Shown: one piece after another, positions 1-9,908 of the stretch
Numbering within the stretch: position 1 is the stretch's first letter
Layout: each line of letters opens with the position of its first letter
Source: Tillus elongatus
Lineage: Eukaryota > Arthropoda > Insecta > Coleoptera > Cleridae
Reading direction: 5' to 3'
Length of the DNA stretch: 64,000 nt
Assembly (NCBI GenBank): GCA_964006375.1
Contig: OZ023266.1
Coordinates: 61,263,946 to 61,327,945, forward strand
Translations under genes and position numbers: made by a program
Notes under the pieces: model-generated
Told to the model about the DNA's origin: nothing
The model's database searches: none
Seen by the model: only the letters and a program-made list of their open reading frames with translations

Positions 1-439
1 TTGGAGTAAGACAGGTTTTCCAAATTGTACCGCCTTTTCAACTATTTTCATAAAATCTGGTATACCAAAATCAATAACCTGGAAATAGTATAGTAAATTA
101 TAGACTAAAAAGTAAAAGATACTGATAAAACTTCATTATCCATAAGTAACACTTGGAGAACCCAAATCACCACAACACATCTTTTTAAAGACCTGATGAT
201 CATTGGAGAAAATGTAACGGGTAGTTTCTAGTGTGCATACAGCTTTAGCATGCCGTCTTAGGGTTCTGGTTATTTGTGTGGAGGCGTTTTACCTCACTTC
301 ACTCTAAACCGAGCTGCAGAGTAGTCATAGTGTGCTTACTTGTACATTTTATGTTGTAAATAGAAAGTTTTTTAAAGATAAAGATTATTATTACGATTGA
401 ACCAGTCCAGATTAGATTAAAAATACAGTCCGTTATATC

Positions 440-485
440 AGTGTTAACAATCGTTTCACTAACAAAGTTAGCGTCATCAGAGGAT
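440..485 (-). ncRNA. Hammerhead-like ribozyme motif A
   Basis: On the minus strand CTGATGA (474-480) is followed by a hairpin GCTAAC-TTT-GTTAGT, then GAAA (454-457), a two-base-pair stem III and the triplet GTT (446-448). The order core, stem II, GAAA, short stem III and NUH matches hammerheads reported from Penelope-like elements. One unpaired C sits between the core and stem II, and the 3' side of stem I has diverged, so activity is uncertain. Confidence 0.45.
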
Positions 486-889
486 GAAAAAAACAACAAA
501 CTTATTTCTACAACAACACCATCAATAACCTGGAAATAGTATAGTAAATTATAGACTAAAAAGTAAAAGATACTGATAAAACTTCATTATCCATAAGTAC
601 ACTTGCAGAACCCAAATCACCACAACACATATTTTTATAGACCTGATGATCGTTGGAGAAAAAGTAACGGGTAGTTTCTAGTGTGCATACAGCTTTAGCA
701 TGCCGTCTTAGGGTTCTGGTTATTTGTGTGGAGCCGTTTTAGCTCACTTCACTCTAAACCGAGCTGCAGAGCACTCATAGTGTGCTTACTTGTACATTTT
801 ATGTTGTAAATAGAAAGTTTTTAAAGATAAAGATTATTATTACGATTTAACCAGTCCAGATTAGATTAAAAATACAGTCCGCTATATCA

Positions 890-934
890 GTGTTAACAAT
901 CGTTTCACTAACAAAGTGAGCGTCATTAGAGGAT
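890..934 (-). ncRNA. Hammerhead-like motif B, core mutated
   Basis: Second tandem copy of motif A. The core reads CTAATGA (923-929) instead of CTGATGA, losing the invariant G, and stem II is also mismatched (GCTCAC against GTTAGT). I expect it to be inactive. Confidence 0.4.
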
Positions 935-1068
935 GAAAACATCGAACTTATTTCTACTACAACACCATCTACTTATATTGTTTCTTAGGTAAAGAACAAA
1001 ACAGAGGGGGGAGGTTATTGAACCTCCTTTATTACTTTTCCGGACAGGTTTCGAAATGTTTATCTGGT

Positions 1069-1428
1069 TCAAAGACAGAGCGCAAATAGAGGACTGTAGA
1101 TCAGTAGCACGGCTCGATTTAAGGAACTTTTATTTTTTATTGCTCTAGAAATATAAATGCTCTCATACGCATCAAGCATCGCTTGCTGTTTAACATTTTT
1201 GATAAGTCTCAGATTTTCCTTATCAATGTGGTGGTTATTATCCCAAATATGTTGTGCCACACATGACTTGTCTACACTACTGTATCTCAAATGTGCTAGG
1301 TGTTGTTTCCGAAATATAGTTCCTATGGTTCTCTTAGTCTGCCCAACGTATTTAAGATTACAATCTTCACAACCTATCCCATAGATACCCGTCATTTCAG
1401 TGGCTTTATCTTTCGTATTCCCTAACAA
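1069..1428 (-). pseudogene. Penelope-like GIY-YIG endonuclease fragment
   Basis: The translated frame of 119 residues contains GIYGIGCEDCNLKYVGQTKR, a GIY-YIG nuclease start with the inserted Cys pair typical of the C-terminal domain of Penelope-like elements. It continues through HIWDNNHHIDKENLRLIKNV and the ESIYISRAIKNKSSLNRA tail. The reverse transcriptase part is missing upstream. A related frame runs the opposite way from 1,686, so the two form a head-to-head inverted pair. Confidence 0.8.
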
Positions 1429-1459
1429 GATTCTTACGTTATATTATAATATAATATAT

Positions 1460-1640
1460 AAATTTGTTAGGTAATATGAAAGACAAAGATAAAGCCACTG
1501 AAATGTCGGGTATCTATGAGATAGGTTGTAAAGATTATAATCTTAAAAAATCTGGCACATTTGAGATACAGTAGTGTAAACAAGCCATGCATGGCACAAC
1601 ATATTTGAGATAATAATCACCACATTGATAATATAATTTA
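1460..1640 (+). pseudogene. Short GIY-YIG remnant
   Basis: Plus-strand frame reading DKATEMSGIYEIGCKDYNLK, then breaking off. The preceding bases repeat those before the longer plus-strand copy at 1,686, so this looks like a partial duplication of the 5' end of the GIY-YIG domain. Confidence 0.6.
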
Positions 1641-1685
1641 AGAAATTTCTTAGGTAATACGAAAGATAAAGATAAAGCCACTGAA

Positions 1686-2180
1686 ATGTCGGGTAACTGT
1701 GAGATAGCTTGTAAAGATTGTAATCTTAAATACGTTGGGCAGACTAAGAGAACCATAGTGACTATATTTCGTAAACACCTGGCACATTTGAGGTACGGTA
1801 GTGTAGGCAAGTCATGTGTGGCACAACATATTTGGGATAATAACCACCACATTAAGAAGGAAAATCTGAGACATAACAAAAACGTTAGACAGCAACCGAT
1901 GCTTGATGCATATGAGAGCATTTATATTTCTACAGCAATAAAAAACAAAGGTTCCTTAAATCGAGCAGCGCCACTGATCTCCAGTCCTCTATTTCTGCTG
2001 TCTTTGAATAATATAAACATTCCGAACCCTGCCGGGGAAAGTAATAAAGGAGGTTCAATAACCTCATCCCGCAATAAAGATACAATACACAGAGATTGCG
2101 CCTGCGATTTAAATCTCCCTCTCGGTTTCACTCTTTACCTAAGAAGCAATATAAATAGATGGTGTTGTAGTAGAAATTAG
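1686..2180 (+). pseudogene. Penelope-like GIY-YIG endonuclease remnant
   Basis: Related to the minus-strand copy at 1,069-1,428: CKDCNLKYVGQTKRTIVTIF, then VAQHIWDNNHHIKKENLRH and the ESIYISTAIKNKGSLNRA tail. The catalytic GIY has become GNC, so the nuclease should be dead. The open frame runs past the domain into what is normally untranslated sequence. The terminal-repeat block with a hammerhead-like motif follows at once. Confidence 0.75.
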
Positions 2181-2184
2181 TTAG

Positions 2185-2330
2185 AATTTTTATCCCCTGA
2201 TGACGCTAACTTTGTTAGTGAAACGATCGTCAGGTCTTTAAAAAGATATGTTGTGGTGATTTGGGTTCTCCAAATGTACTTATCAGTGCTCATCACAAGT
2301 TCCAATATTTACTTAGTTCATTATCCAATC
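2185..2330 (+). repeat. Penelope-like terminal-repeat segment
   Basis: Contains the block AGGTCTTTAAAAAGATATG, then GTGGTGATTTGGGTTCTCCA and AGTGCTCATCACAAGTTCC, found in reverse at 140-205 and 590-650 and in parts at 15,700 and 36,060. Confidence 0.65.
2190..2236 (+). ncRNA. Hammerhead-like ribozyme motif C
   Basis: CTGATGA (2,197-2,203), stem II GCTAAC-TTT-GTTAGT, GAAA (2,220-2,223), a minimal stem III with loop GATC, then the triplet GTC (2,229-2,231), the classical cleavage triplet. Stem I pairs CC with GG but has a C/A mismatch next to the core. One unpaired C precedes stem II. Confidence 0.5.
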
Positions 2331-2434
2331 ACCACGGTTTGGTAATGATTTGACTGAATTAATGATGTAATTACGTTTTGGTTGTTGAAATAAATGAGAA
2401 GTAAGGAAAGTGTAGTTGAAATTAGTGTTGTTAT

Positions 2435-2640
2435 ACCTAATAGAGAGGTCACGATGGGGAGAATGTTTATGTATCTGACGGAAACATAAAAATACTTAAC
2501 TGATTTTCATCAAACTTGGCAAGTACATTTCTTTTGTAAATCTCTTGGGCCAGTTCGTTTACCAGCCCAATCAAACCAGTTGGAAAGTCAGGTTTTTCTC
2601 CTAAAAAAAAATTTGATATCTCCACAAAGAATACAGCTGT
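2435..2640 (+). repeat. Dispersed TA-type repeat, short copy
   Basis: Related to the copies at 39,085 and 46,675. Shared blocks are TAATAGAGAG, then AACTGATTTTCATCAAACTTGG and the GCAAGTAC-TTTCTTTT-TAAA stretch. This copy lacks the (TA)n microsatellite that the other two have between these blocks. Confidence 0.55.
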
Positions 2641-3301
2641 TTCGATTACATTTGTTACACAGGGCATGGTGTTAATAGAAAAATAAAACATATGCACATT
2701 CCAAAATTGAGGTTTCGATGATAATAGAAAATGAAATTATTACTGTGGTTGGACTTTTGAACAATAGTTCATAGTTTGTTACTTCGTTGTTCTTTATTTC
2801 ACCATCAAAAGATACATGATATGTCATACATTAAAACACATATACAAAACCATTAATGTGTTAATTCAATAATTTAATTAAAACCAATAAAATTAATGGC
2901 TACAGGCATTAACAATAGTTCATATATTCCCGAATCATATAAGAAGTTAACAGTTCACAGTTAACACCCCAGGAAATAGGTACAAAATACTGGGAATGGT
3001 CGACTTAACTACTTAATTTCAGCTAGAGAGAATATTACATGGAGAGCGACATTTTTGAACGCACACCAGATCTAATTTCAAACTGATATTTAATAACCTA
3101 AGAATTTCTCATATATTGTGAAATGCACATGTTATTTTCATGTATTTTATATTTAGTTTTTCACCAAAAACCTTTTTTTCAATTATTTCTTTTAACTTTT
3201 ATTATTTAAGTAACAATGTTGTTATGAAAAACGTTCTTATGAAAATTCGCTACCATTTGCACTGGGTTTATTAAATTTTCATTTATATTTATTGTGCCCA
3301 C
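2641..3301. other. Intronic sequence, nothing recognised
   Basis: AT-rich DNA left of the AAA5 exon. The segment just past the donor (3,205-3,301) stays open but loses dynein similarity. No RNA gene or element seen. Confidence 0.6.
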
Positions 3302-3526
3302 CTTTAATTCATTGTCAGCTTCCATAGCCTTTATCCATTTCTGAGCTTGACACTGTGGATCTATTACTAGAGGCCATCTGCTTCCTCTTGTCACTATAAT
3401 GCCGTTTTCTGTGCTGAAACCATCTGCAGGCAGACCCTGGATATTCCATTCTCTTATGGTTGTTGGATCACATAAAAATGTAATAATATTCCAATCTGCA
3501 GTCACTGGTACTTGCAATTCCGTTAC
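3302..3526 (-). CDS. DNAH2: Dynein heavy chain exon: AAA5
   Basis: 225 bases, acceptor TTATTTTAAG, donor GTGGGC. It encodes WNIITFLCDPTTIREWNIQG, then GLPADGFSTENGIIVTRG and WPLVIDPQCQAQKWIKAME, all hallmark AAA5 sequence of axonemal dyneins. The frame stays open for 32 more codons beyond the donor, but that sequence no longer resembles dynein. The next exon is off the left edge. Confidence 0.94.
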
Positions 3527-4618
3527 CTTAAAATAAAATAAAATGCTTATACATTATAAATATTTTTCTAATGATTGAACTGCTGAAGTTACTTTCTATT
3601 TCATACAGTAGAGTGTGAATTAATGTAAACATGGGTAATATTTTCAAAAATGTGACAATAGATATTAATAATACTTTTAGTACAAGATATATGTCCTCGC
3701 TTGGCTTAGATAAATAGCTTGAATCGTCTTGGAATAGAATATACAACAATATTGCAGTTTTGAAGTAATATGTTTAACACCAAACCATACTTGAATGATA
3801 ATATCTTCTCTTTTGCGGTAGAGTCCTGTTTTTGGAGTGTGGATATAGCCCATGTGATTTTCTTTTCTTGGAAATATATCAGCATCAACTTCAAATTTAT
3901 GACATGGCCTGAATTTTATTAAAAAACTTATTTCCACTGGTGTCAACCTTTTCCTAATTCTTAGCTAATTTGTTCTCTATAAGTAACTCTTCACACTTTT
4001 GGTTATTCATCATTTGTCAATTGGTGCAAGAGATACAATGCCCTTATATGAGAAACAACCCCAAAACATTTTCTTCTGGGGATGTCAGAGTTTGGTCGAT
4101 GCGACAGGCCGTGAGTTTTATACTATCGCAGCACACTGTTGGTCCAGGAAATTGCCGCCCAATTAATGTATTGGCGGCAGATTACCGGGGTCGGCAATGG
4201 TACACAGCCCGAAAGTACCCCAGCAGGGTTTACCCGCGCCGGGAATACCACATGGCCCTAATTTAGCCTTGTATTTTAAATCTATTGCGGACCTGAAATA
4301 GCCATATCATAGCATCCGGTTTCTTTGAAATATCCAAATAAGTGCATCACTGATCTGCCAAGACTCATGACAAATCATCAATTGAAGCTAATATATCACA
4401 AAATGGCAAATTCTGTATTCCTCTTGTGGAACATACAGGGATTGCATTAATTCCCGAACCCCACGTGACCAGATTCTGTCTCTCTCTTAGTGGAATATTA
4501 TTTAGAGTTGGCAGTCAAAAAGTAACCAAAAAAAAACACTAGACTAGGGACCCTTAAGTTACTAAATCACTTGACAATTGACAGTGCAGTCCATTGGCTC
4601 TCAATTCCCTTTTGACGG
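3527..4618. other. Intron, nothing recognised
   Basis: Intron between the AAA5 exons. The short open frames here show no conserved domain. The stretch 4,060-4,260 is less AT-rich than its surroundings but I cannot classify it. Confidence 0.5.
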
Positions 4619-4823
4619 TTATTTTGTATGTATATTGTGCATTTTCCAAGTTTGACCAGTATTTACCTTCTTCAAATAATTTTCTATCTGTTGATGGAGG
4701 CCGTAAAATAAATCAGTAGTTATTATTTTGTATGTATATTGTGCATTTTCCAAGTTTGGCCAGTATTTACCTTCTTCAAATAATTTTCTATCTGTTGATG
4801 GAGGCCGTAAAATAAATCAGTAC
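4619..4823. repeat. 104-bp tandem duplication
   Basis: The unit beginning ATTTTGTATGTATATTGTGC at 4,621 recurs at 4,725 with one substitution (TTTGACCAG against TTTGGCCAG), through GGAGGCCGTAAAATAAATCA. A recent local duplication. Confidence 0.9.
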
Positions 4824-4849
4824 CACAGACCATAACCAGTTTACAATAA

Positions 4850-5400
4850 TGTCTGATAGCCAAAGTGTTCAAAAACTATCAGAGGTTTCTTTTTTATGGG
4901 TGAAGTCCCATTGTGGTATTGTCGGCAACGAGATTGCTGAGAAATTAGCAAAAGGATCAATAGAGGGAGGATAGTTTCTTGGATATAGTTGTCCTGCTCA
5001 GGACCTTATTCACGTAGGAAAACATATTGCTATACGAAATTGGTCACAAGTTTATAGTCAAAGCAACAAAGGTCAATATTACAGACATATCCTGCCGGCT
5101 CTCGCCAGTACCTCATGGTCCAAGGATTGCTACTATAACAGATATTATGTAACTAGCATGCATAGATTACGATTCAATCACGGCCTTCTCCCTAGTCATC
5201 TGTTCAGAAGACAGCATAGACTGTGAATGCAGAGATTATGGAAATTTAGACCATATATTATTAACATGCAAACTAAAGACTCGCTATGCAATAGAACTAA
5301 TAAGAAACGTTTTTTCGTAGACACAGATGCTTTATCCATACAGCCTGTGCTGTCTTCTAGCATCCAATAATTTAGACTTGTATAAATATATCTTCGATTA
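4850..5400 (+). pseudogene. RNase H / C-terminal fragment of a non-LTR retroelement
   Basis: Plus-strand translation with stops: SFLWVKSHCGIVGNEIAEKL is the end of a retroelement RNase H domain (catalytic Asp position in NEIAEKLA is Glu). Next comes FNHGLLPSHLFR, and a small Cys/His cluster CECRDYGNLDHILLTC follows after a frameshift. The order is that of I/R1/LOA-type ORF2 C-termini. 5'-truncated and dead. An A-rich tract follows at about 5,490-5,580. Confidence 0.7.
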
Positions 5401-6105
5401 TATACTAAGGCTACACATTATTGTATAACAGCAAAATCACACAGATGTATTATGTACACGTTTATATAAAAAAGCATTAACATTGCAAAAAATAACAGAA
5501 AAAGAAACAACAAAAAACAATCAAAAAACCAAAACAAAAACAAAAAAGAGAAAAAAAACAAAATAAAGAAAAAAAAAAAGGAAAGAAAAATGAAAATAAG
5601 CCAAATTAACTAGCAATTAATAGTTAGGTACAAAGTAAGGATAAGCATAGGATATGTAACATTTTAAAAAGAAGGGTTGAAAACTACTAGAGGAAATGAC
5701 ATAGTGACAAACTGTGCTAGTGGTTTACGCCTTACCCAAATACGACACTACAACCCCCACCCCCCTCCACCACACATGTCTACTGGATGGCATGACAAAG
5801 TTTTGGCCATGGCAGTAAAAGATAAAGCATTTTCTTTAAGGGACCAGAATCAAAAAAGCAGTACAGTTTTCTGGCCTTAAAAATTGATTAAGTGATTTTT
5901 GACCAATAGTAAAACATAACCAAAATAAAACCATTCATGCAAGAATTTAAAAAAATGATGAACAAGTAGCGAAGATGTAGACTTTGAAATTATAAAATTT
6001 GTATTGAAAAGACATGGTTTATAGCTGTTCTAGCTCTAACTTGTGTCATGGTTAATTTTGGGTGTTAAAAAATCACACATTAAAATCGGTTAACCTACTA
6101 CTTAC
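5401..6105. other. A-rich tract and intron
   Basis: The A-rich run (5,500-5,590), interspersed with C and G, may be the decayed tail of the preceding retroelement fragment. Nothing else recognised before the exon at 6,106. Confidence 0.5.
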
Positions 6106-6318
6106 TTCTTGCTTCCAAGATTTTATGAGTTCGTCTCTATAGTTACTCATAAAGGGTCCTAGATATGACACAAATGCTGTGGCTAATAAGCAGTCACCCG
6201 GTAAACACTCAAACTGAAAGTCTAGTTTTCCTACAGTTTCTTCCCATCGTTGTTTCTCACCAGAAAGATTCTCCACCAACATTGCAGCTCTTTCAAGTTT
6301 GATTCTTAACATTTCAGC
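6106..6318 (-). CDS. DNAH2: Dynein heavy chain exon: stalk end and start of AAA5
   Basis: 213 bases, phase 0 on both sides (acceptor TGTCTAG, donor GTAAGT). It encodes ERAAMLVENLSGEKQRWEE, the end of the stalk/strut region, and PGDCLLATAFVSYLGPF, the AAA5 P-loop-equivalent segment. The canonical GKT is absent here, as is usual for AAA5. Confidence 0.95.
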
Positions 6319-7690
6319 CTAGACATTGTAAAAACAAAAATTATTTACATCAAAAAGTATGCGCCTTGAAGTTTGTCGAATGTAAGATCAAGTACACGCC
6401 AACCCACCACCAAACTCTGGAGGTAATAAAAGTGGACCAGCCAACTCACCACTGACTAAGGCAGGTAAGTTTCAAAAACTCTTAAGTCCAAGATACGTAT
6501 TGCAATGAAGCGCAAAATTTCAAGTTACTTTAACTTGGAAAGCAGAATAGTAAATTCAGAACACCTGTATATATTTGCATAGTAAAGTTTTCTGCAAGCG
6601 ACCGTGTGTATATATTAATATATTATTGCAGATATTCTGCACAACGCCAGTTACCATGGGAACGGCGTAGCGGTGGAAACCCGTAGCAGGGGAAAATCGT
6701 CGCACCGAAGGAGACAGCAGAACCCATTTTAGTTCTCGCTAGCTTCAGAAACGGATTTTTATCGCATGTTGTGCTAACCTGGGTGCATTGTTAGAAAGTA
6801 GAGAGTTATTACTTTCATCTTTCAAGCCTGGCCAACTTAAAAGATTAAAGTGGAACTGTTTCTGTTTAAATATTACAGGCATCCTAAATGGATACATGGA
6901 AACAGAAATAGTCGGTTATTGTGGTTGAATGCAATGTGATGATTTGAGCGAGTTCGAAATATTCGCGTATTTAAAGTAAAAGTTAATATTTTGTTATTAC
7001 TTTTGATGATTATTGTAGCTGCCGGTGTTTCAGGTAGGCTCAGATGTAATCGAAGGGTGGCAAAGACATGTTACGCTGTAATATAAGATAAAATAGACTA
7101 TTCAAGTAATTTTAGCCCTGTCGAAAAAAGCCTAAAATGAGTGACCTTATCAGATATGGATTTTATTTCAGCGATAATACAGGCTACACTTTAATATGAT
7201 TAAAGGAAATTAAAGACTTTTACTACCAGACAAACTGATTTATTCTTAAAACCCTACGCGTTTCAACACATTATCGTGCCATCTTCAGGGTTTAGACAAT
7301 ATTCCTGTCTGAATTACAGAAAGATGCTATATGAAATGTTGTCAAAGTTTGGCTTTTCATCCATTGTCTTCAGGATATCAAACAGAAGCTGCGTAAAATA
7401 GGAAGGCAGGAACATCACAAGACTTGAAGAAATCAGAGGATGAATGCAAAAGACGCTTATTTTTTAGCTTAATTTTATCAAACGAACAAAATGGAGTCCC
7501 AAACTGTTTGCATTTTTAAGTTAAATATCTAGATATCCATGGGAAATTTTTCCCAAAAAGTTCCCAAAAAGTTGACTGGCCATACAAAGATATAAATTTT
7601 ACAAGCATGTGCCAAGTCTACGTTCATCGGTAACATCTGATAAAATCTTAAATAACTCTAAAAAGTACATGGAAAATTTTACTGATTTAC
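6319..7690. other. Intron, unclassified repeats
   Basis: A stretch around 6,640-6,730 is GC-richer than its surroundings. At 7,225-7,310, on the minus strand, CCCTGAAGATGGCACG, then GTGTTGAAACGCG, recalls Penelope-type repeat ends, but it could not be confirmed. No coding signal. Confidence 0.4.
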
Positions 7691-7862
7691 CTTTTTATTT
7701 AATTCTTCTTTCTGTAATAACTTCTCCTCATATTCTTGCTGTAGCTTTTCCAACATTCTATTTAGCTCTTCCAATTTTGCTTGAGCTTCAGCCAATATTC
7801 TCTGCTTTTCAAGCAGAGCTTCTGTAGCTTCATCCAATTTTGCCTTCTTTGGACCAACAATT
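7691..7862 (-). CDS. DNAH2: Dynein heavy chain exon: stalk coiled coil 2
   Basis: 172 bases with acceptor GATATCAG and donor GTAAAT. It encodes the IVGPKKAKLDEA junction and a long Lys/Glu-rich helix (LEKQRILAEAQAKLEEL to KEELNKK), the descending strand of the stalk. Only 59 bases of intron separate it from the previous exon. Confidence 0.95.
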
Positions 7863-7921
7863 CTGATATCAAAAACAATTTAATTAAAATATTTTCAAAA
7901 ATTTACTGTTTAAAAACTTAC

Positions 7922-8148
7922 TTCCAAACTTTAGCATATTTCTCTATGGCAATGACCCACATGCAAAGAGATTTGGCTGCCAATGAGACAATGCCAACTT
8001 TATCTGGAAGAAACTCTTCATTTGTTGTGTAAGCCGCAATTTTCTTTAAGGTCTTTTCAGATATGTGATTTTTATCAAACTCTTTCAAATCTTTAAGAAA
8101 ATTCATGTCTCCCAATTGTCTTTTAGCTTCAGCCCATGAAGTGTCAAC
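7922..8148 (-). CDS. DNAH2: Dynein heavy chain exon: microtubule-binding domain
   Basis: 227 bases with acceptor CCTTTAAG and donor GTAAGT. It encodes the globular stalk tip, starting at TSWAEAKRQLGDMNF, with the conserved VSLAAKSLCMWVIAIEKY near its end. This domain contacts the tubulin dimer interface. Confidence 0.95.
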
Positions 8149-8207
8149 CTTAAAGGAACATTATGATACAATTATTTTAGAACTGCAAAAAATAATAAAT
8201 ATATTAC

Positions 8208-8432
8208 CCCCTTCAGAATGTTAACAGCTTCCATAACCATTTCTACTTTTACAGGAGGTTTGCCATATGATTTCAGTTCACTAATGTCCTTTTTGCTCAG
8301 GGAATCCAGAGCTCTAATTGCCTCATTCAAGGCAGGCATAGCTTCCTCCAAATCAGCTTGGGCAATTTCTGCCAGTCTTTTGCATTCAACTTCTTCTTCG
8401 GCGATTTTAATACTTTTCTGTACAACTTCTCG
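8208..8432 (-). CDS. DNAH2: Dynein heavy chain exon: upper stalk helix 1
   Basis: 225 bases, phase 0 on both sides (acceptor TTGATAG, donor GTAATA). It encodes EEEVECKRLAEIAQADLEEA, then PALNEAIRALDSL and the SYGKPPVKVEMVMEAV motif that leads into the microtubule-binding domain. The GGGG run makes the exact donor uncertain by one base. The conserved reading frame favours the position given. Confidence 0.94.
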
Positions 8433-8622
8433 CTATCAATGCAAAAAGCAAATCTTAGAATACACACATAAACACATACATAAAATGTTTTATCTACCAT
8501 GACACATTCACCAAAAGTAACAATAAAATTTTCTTAGCATAATTAGAAAAGCTTATCACTGCTACATAGCAACAAAGCACCTAATGCTGCAATTTATTCA
8601 ATATTTATTTATTCTTTGACAT

Positions 8623-9244
8623 GTAGTAGTAGTAGCAGTGGTGGGGAGGCCAACGCCAAGCAAGTAGGCCACCATGGGCCCTTTTTGCCAACCCCAGCAA
8701 CCCAGCAACCATGCTCTACTCCTCCTCGGTTCCGTCGCCAAACCGCCTCGACCTCGAGATGAAGTCCGTGACGGTCTTCAATTGGACGGTACTTACCTGA
8801 TTCCTCTGCAGAGTCCTCGATCCGAACAATTCTGCTCGAAGACTCCCAAAAGCCTCGCATTCGCACAGGTAGTGGTAGGACGTTTCCTCATCCTCGCCGC
8901 ATTCCTGGCAAATGGGATCTTTCTCTTTCTCTCTCTCTCTCTCTCTCTACGCCTGTCAATGTGAGGTGTCTTCTAAGGGCGCAGTGGCCTGTGAGCACCC
9001 CAAGGATGCGGCGAAGCGTAGGTCGACTCCTTCCGAGTAGCCAGACAGATTTATCTCTGTCCGGCCCCTCCACGAAGTCCCTCGCCTGCCTGCAGCCACC
9101 AACCGACCCCCAGTGCCTCTTCATTGCTTCCTCGGTCCACTTGCCTAAGGCGACGGAGACCAACTTCCTACTTATACCTATGGCCGGCTCCGGGCTACAG
9201 AACGGCCGCCGGGAACCAAGACTTGCGAGATTATTCACGACCTC
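8623..9244 (-). mobile_element. 5'-truncated LOA/R1-type retroelement insertion
   Basis: About 620 bases bounded by a 12-bp target duplication ATTCTTTGACAT at 8,611-8,622 and 9,245-9,256. The minus strand encodes the C-terminus of an ORF2: a segment after RNase H (PAIGISRKLVSVALGKW, then GVLTGHCALRRHL), then a Cys/His cluster beginning CQECGEDEETSYHYLCEC and a stop after RRFGDGTEEE. A (GA)n/(CT)n microsatellite at 8,928-8,948 has expanded inside the frame. The 3' end carries a (CTA)n tail. It is a different family from the two full-length copies and sits in the intron between the two stalk-helix exons. Confidence 0.88.
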
Positions 9245-9367
9245 ATTCTTTGACATAGTAGGAAAGTGATAGATGTGCAATTTTGAATACAATTTTCGGC
9301 ATACTAAGTGCACTTACAAAGAAAATACGTTCCAAATAAAAATGTTTATATAATAGTTATAGCATAC

Positions 9368-9575
9368 CTGTTTTTCATCAACTTCTTTCCTCTGTGCAAC
9401 TATAACAACAAGATATTCATCACACTGAGTTTGAAACTCTGCCACTTTCACTTGGGCTTCTTCCAATTCAACAGACATAGTTTCAACTTTGGCACGACAG
9501 TCATCAATTTTCCATAGACCATTTCTCAGTTTGTTGGCTTGAGATGAAATCTCCTCTCTCTTTTCTCTTAACATT
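9368..9575 (-). CDS. DNAH2: Dynein heavy chain exon: stalk coiled coil 1
   Basis: 208 bases with acceptor TTTTGCAG and donor GTATGC. The encoded residues form heptad-rich coiled coil: LREKREEISSQANKL, then VETMSVELEEAQVKVAEF and QRKEVDEKQ. This is the ascending helix of the stalk that carries the microtubule-binding tip. Confidence 0.95.
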
Positions 9576-9707
9576 CTGCAAAACCACAGTAATGCAAATG
9601 TATTACTTTTGGATTTATATAATAAATTAACAGTTACGAGGTAAGCGCCAAAGCTCCTTGGTCTGACATATATCCAGGGTATCGAAGCGTGTCAAAATTT
9701 GGCAAGA

Positions 9708-9908
9708 CATATGCCCAGTTTCACAAAGCTCGATGAAATATTTAACGGCCGGTTAGTTAATCAAGGCTTCAGACGACCAATCACAGCTTCAAAATATTTG
9801 GTTGTCATGGCAAAACCAGGAGTCATAGACTGTGATTGGTCGTCTGAAGCCTTGATTAGCTAACCGGCAGTTAAATATTTAATCAAGCTTTGTGAAATTG
9901 GGCATATG
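9708..9908. mobile_element. Palindromic MITE (~200 bp)
   Basis: The ends CATATGCCCAGTTTCACAAA and TTTGTGAAATTGGGCATATG are inverted repeats, and the inner segments (GGCTTCAGACGACCAATCAC and its complement) also pair, so most of the element can fold back. No coding capacity. A non-autonomous DNA element is the simplest reading. Confidence 0.8.

Larger units (their letters stand above)
69..960 (-). repeat. Two tandem Penelope-like terminal repeats (~450-bp period)
   Basis: A unit starting at TCAATAACCTGGAAATAG (about 69 and 521) occurs twice in direct orientation with a period near 452 bases and few differences. Both copies contain the reverse complement of a block seen again at 2,190-2,320, 15,700-15,810 and 36,020-36,150. 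They lie directly downstream, on the minus strand, of a Penelope-type GIY-YIG reading frame. Tandemly arranged terminal repeats are characteristic of Penelope-like elements, so I read these as their pLTRs. Confidence 0.65.

Noticed and set aside
3205..3301. Continuation of the AAA5 coding frame past 3,302
   Set aside because: The frame is open, but the residues after LKVG no longer match dynein, and a GT donor sits exactly where similarity ends. Treated as intron.
5677..5880. Small plus-strand frame with proline run (67 residues)
   Set aside because: No start context, homology or conserved motif, and it lies in intronic repeat-derived DNA.
7225..7310. Second hammerhead-like sequence on the minus strand (CCTGAAGATGGCAC ... 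GTGTTGAAACGCGTAGGG)
   Set aside because: Stem II would need two G-U pairs and an extra base next to the core, and there is no second copy here to test covariation. Too weak to annotate.
8674..9269. Plus-strand open frames in the GC-rich block at 8.7-9.3 kb
   Set aside because: They are antisense to the readable ORF2 C-terminus of the truncated retroelement, which has the conserved Cys/His cluster.
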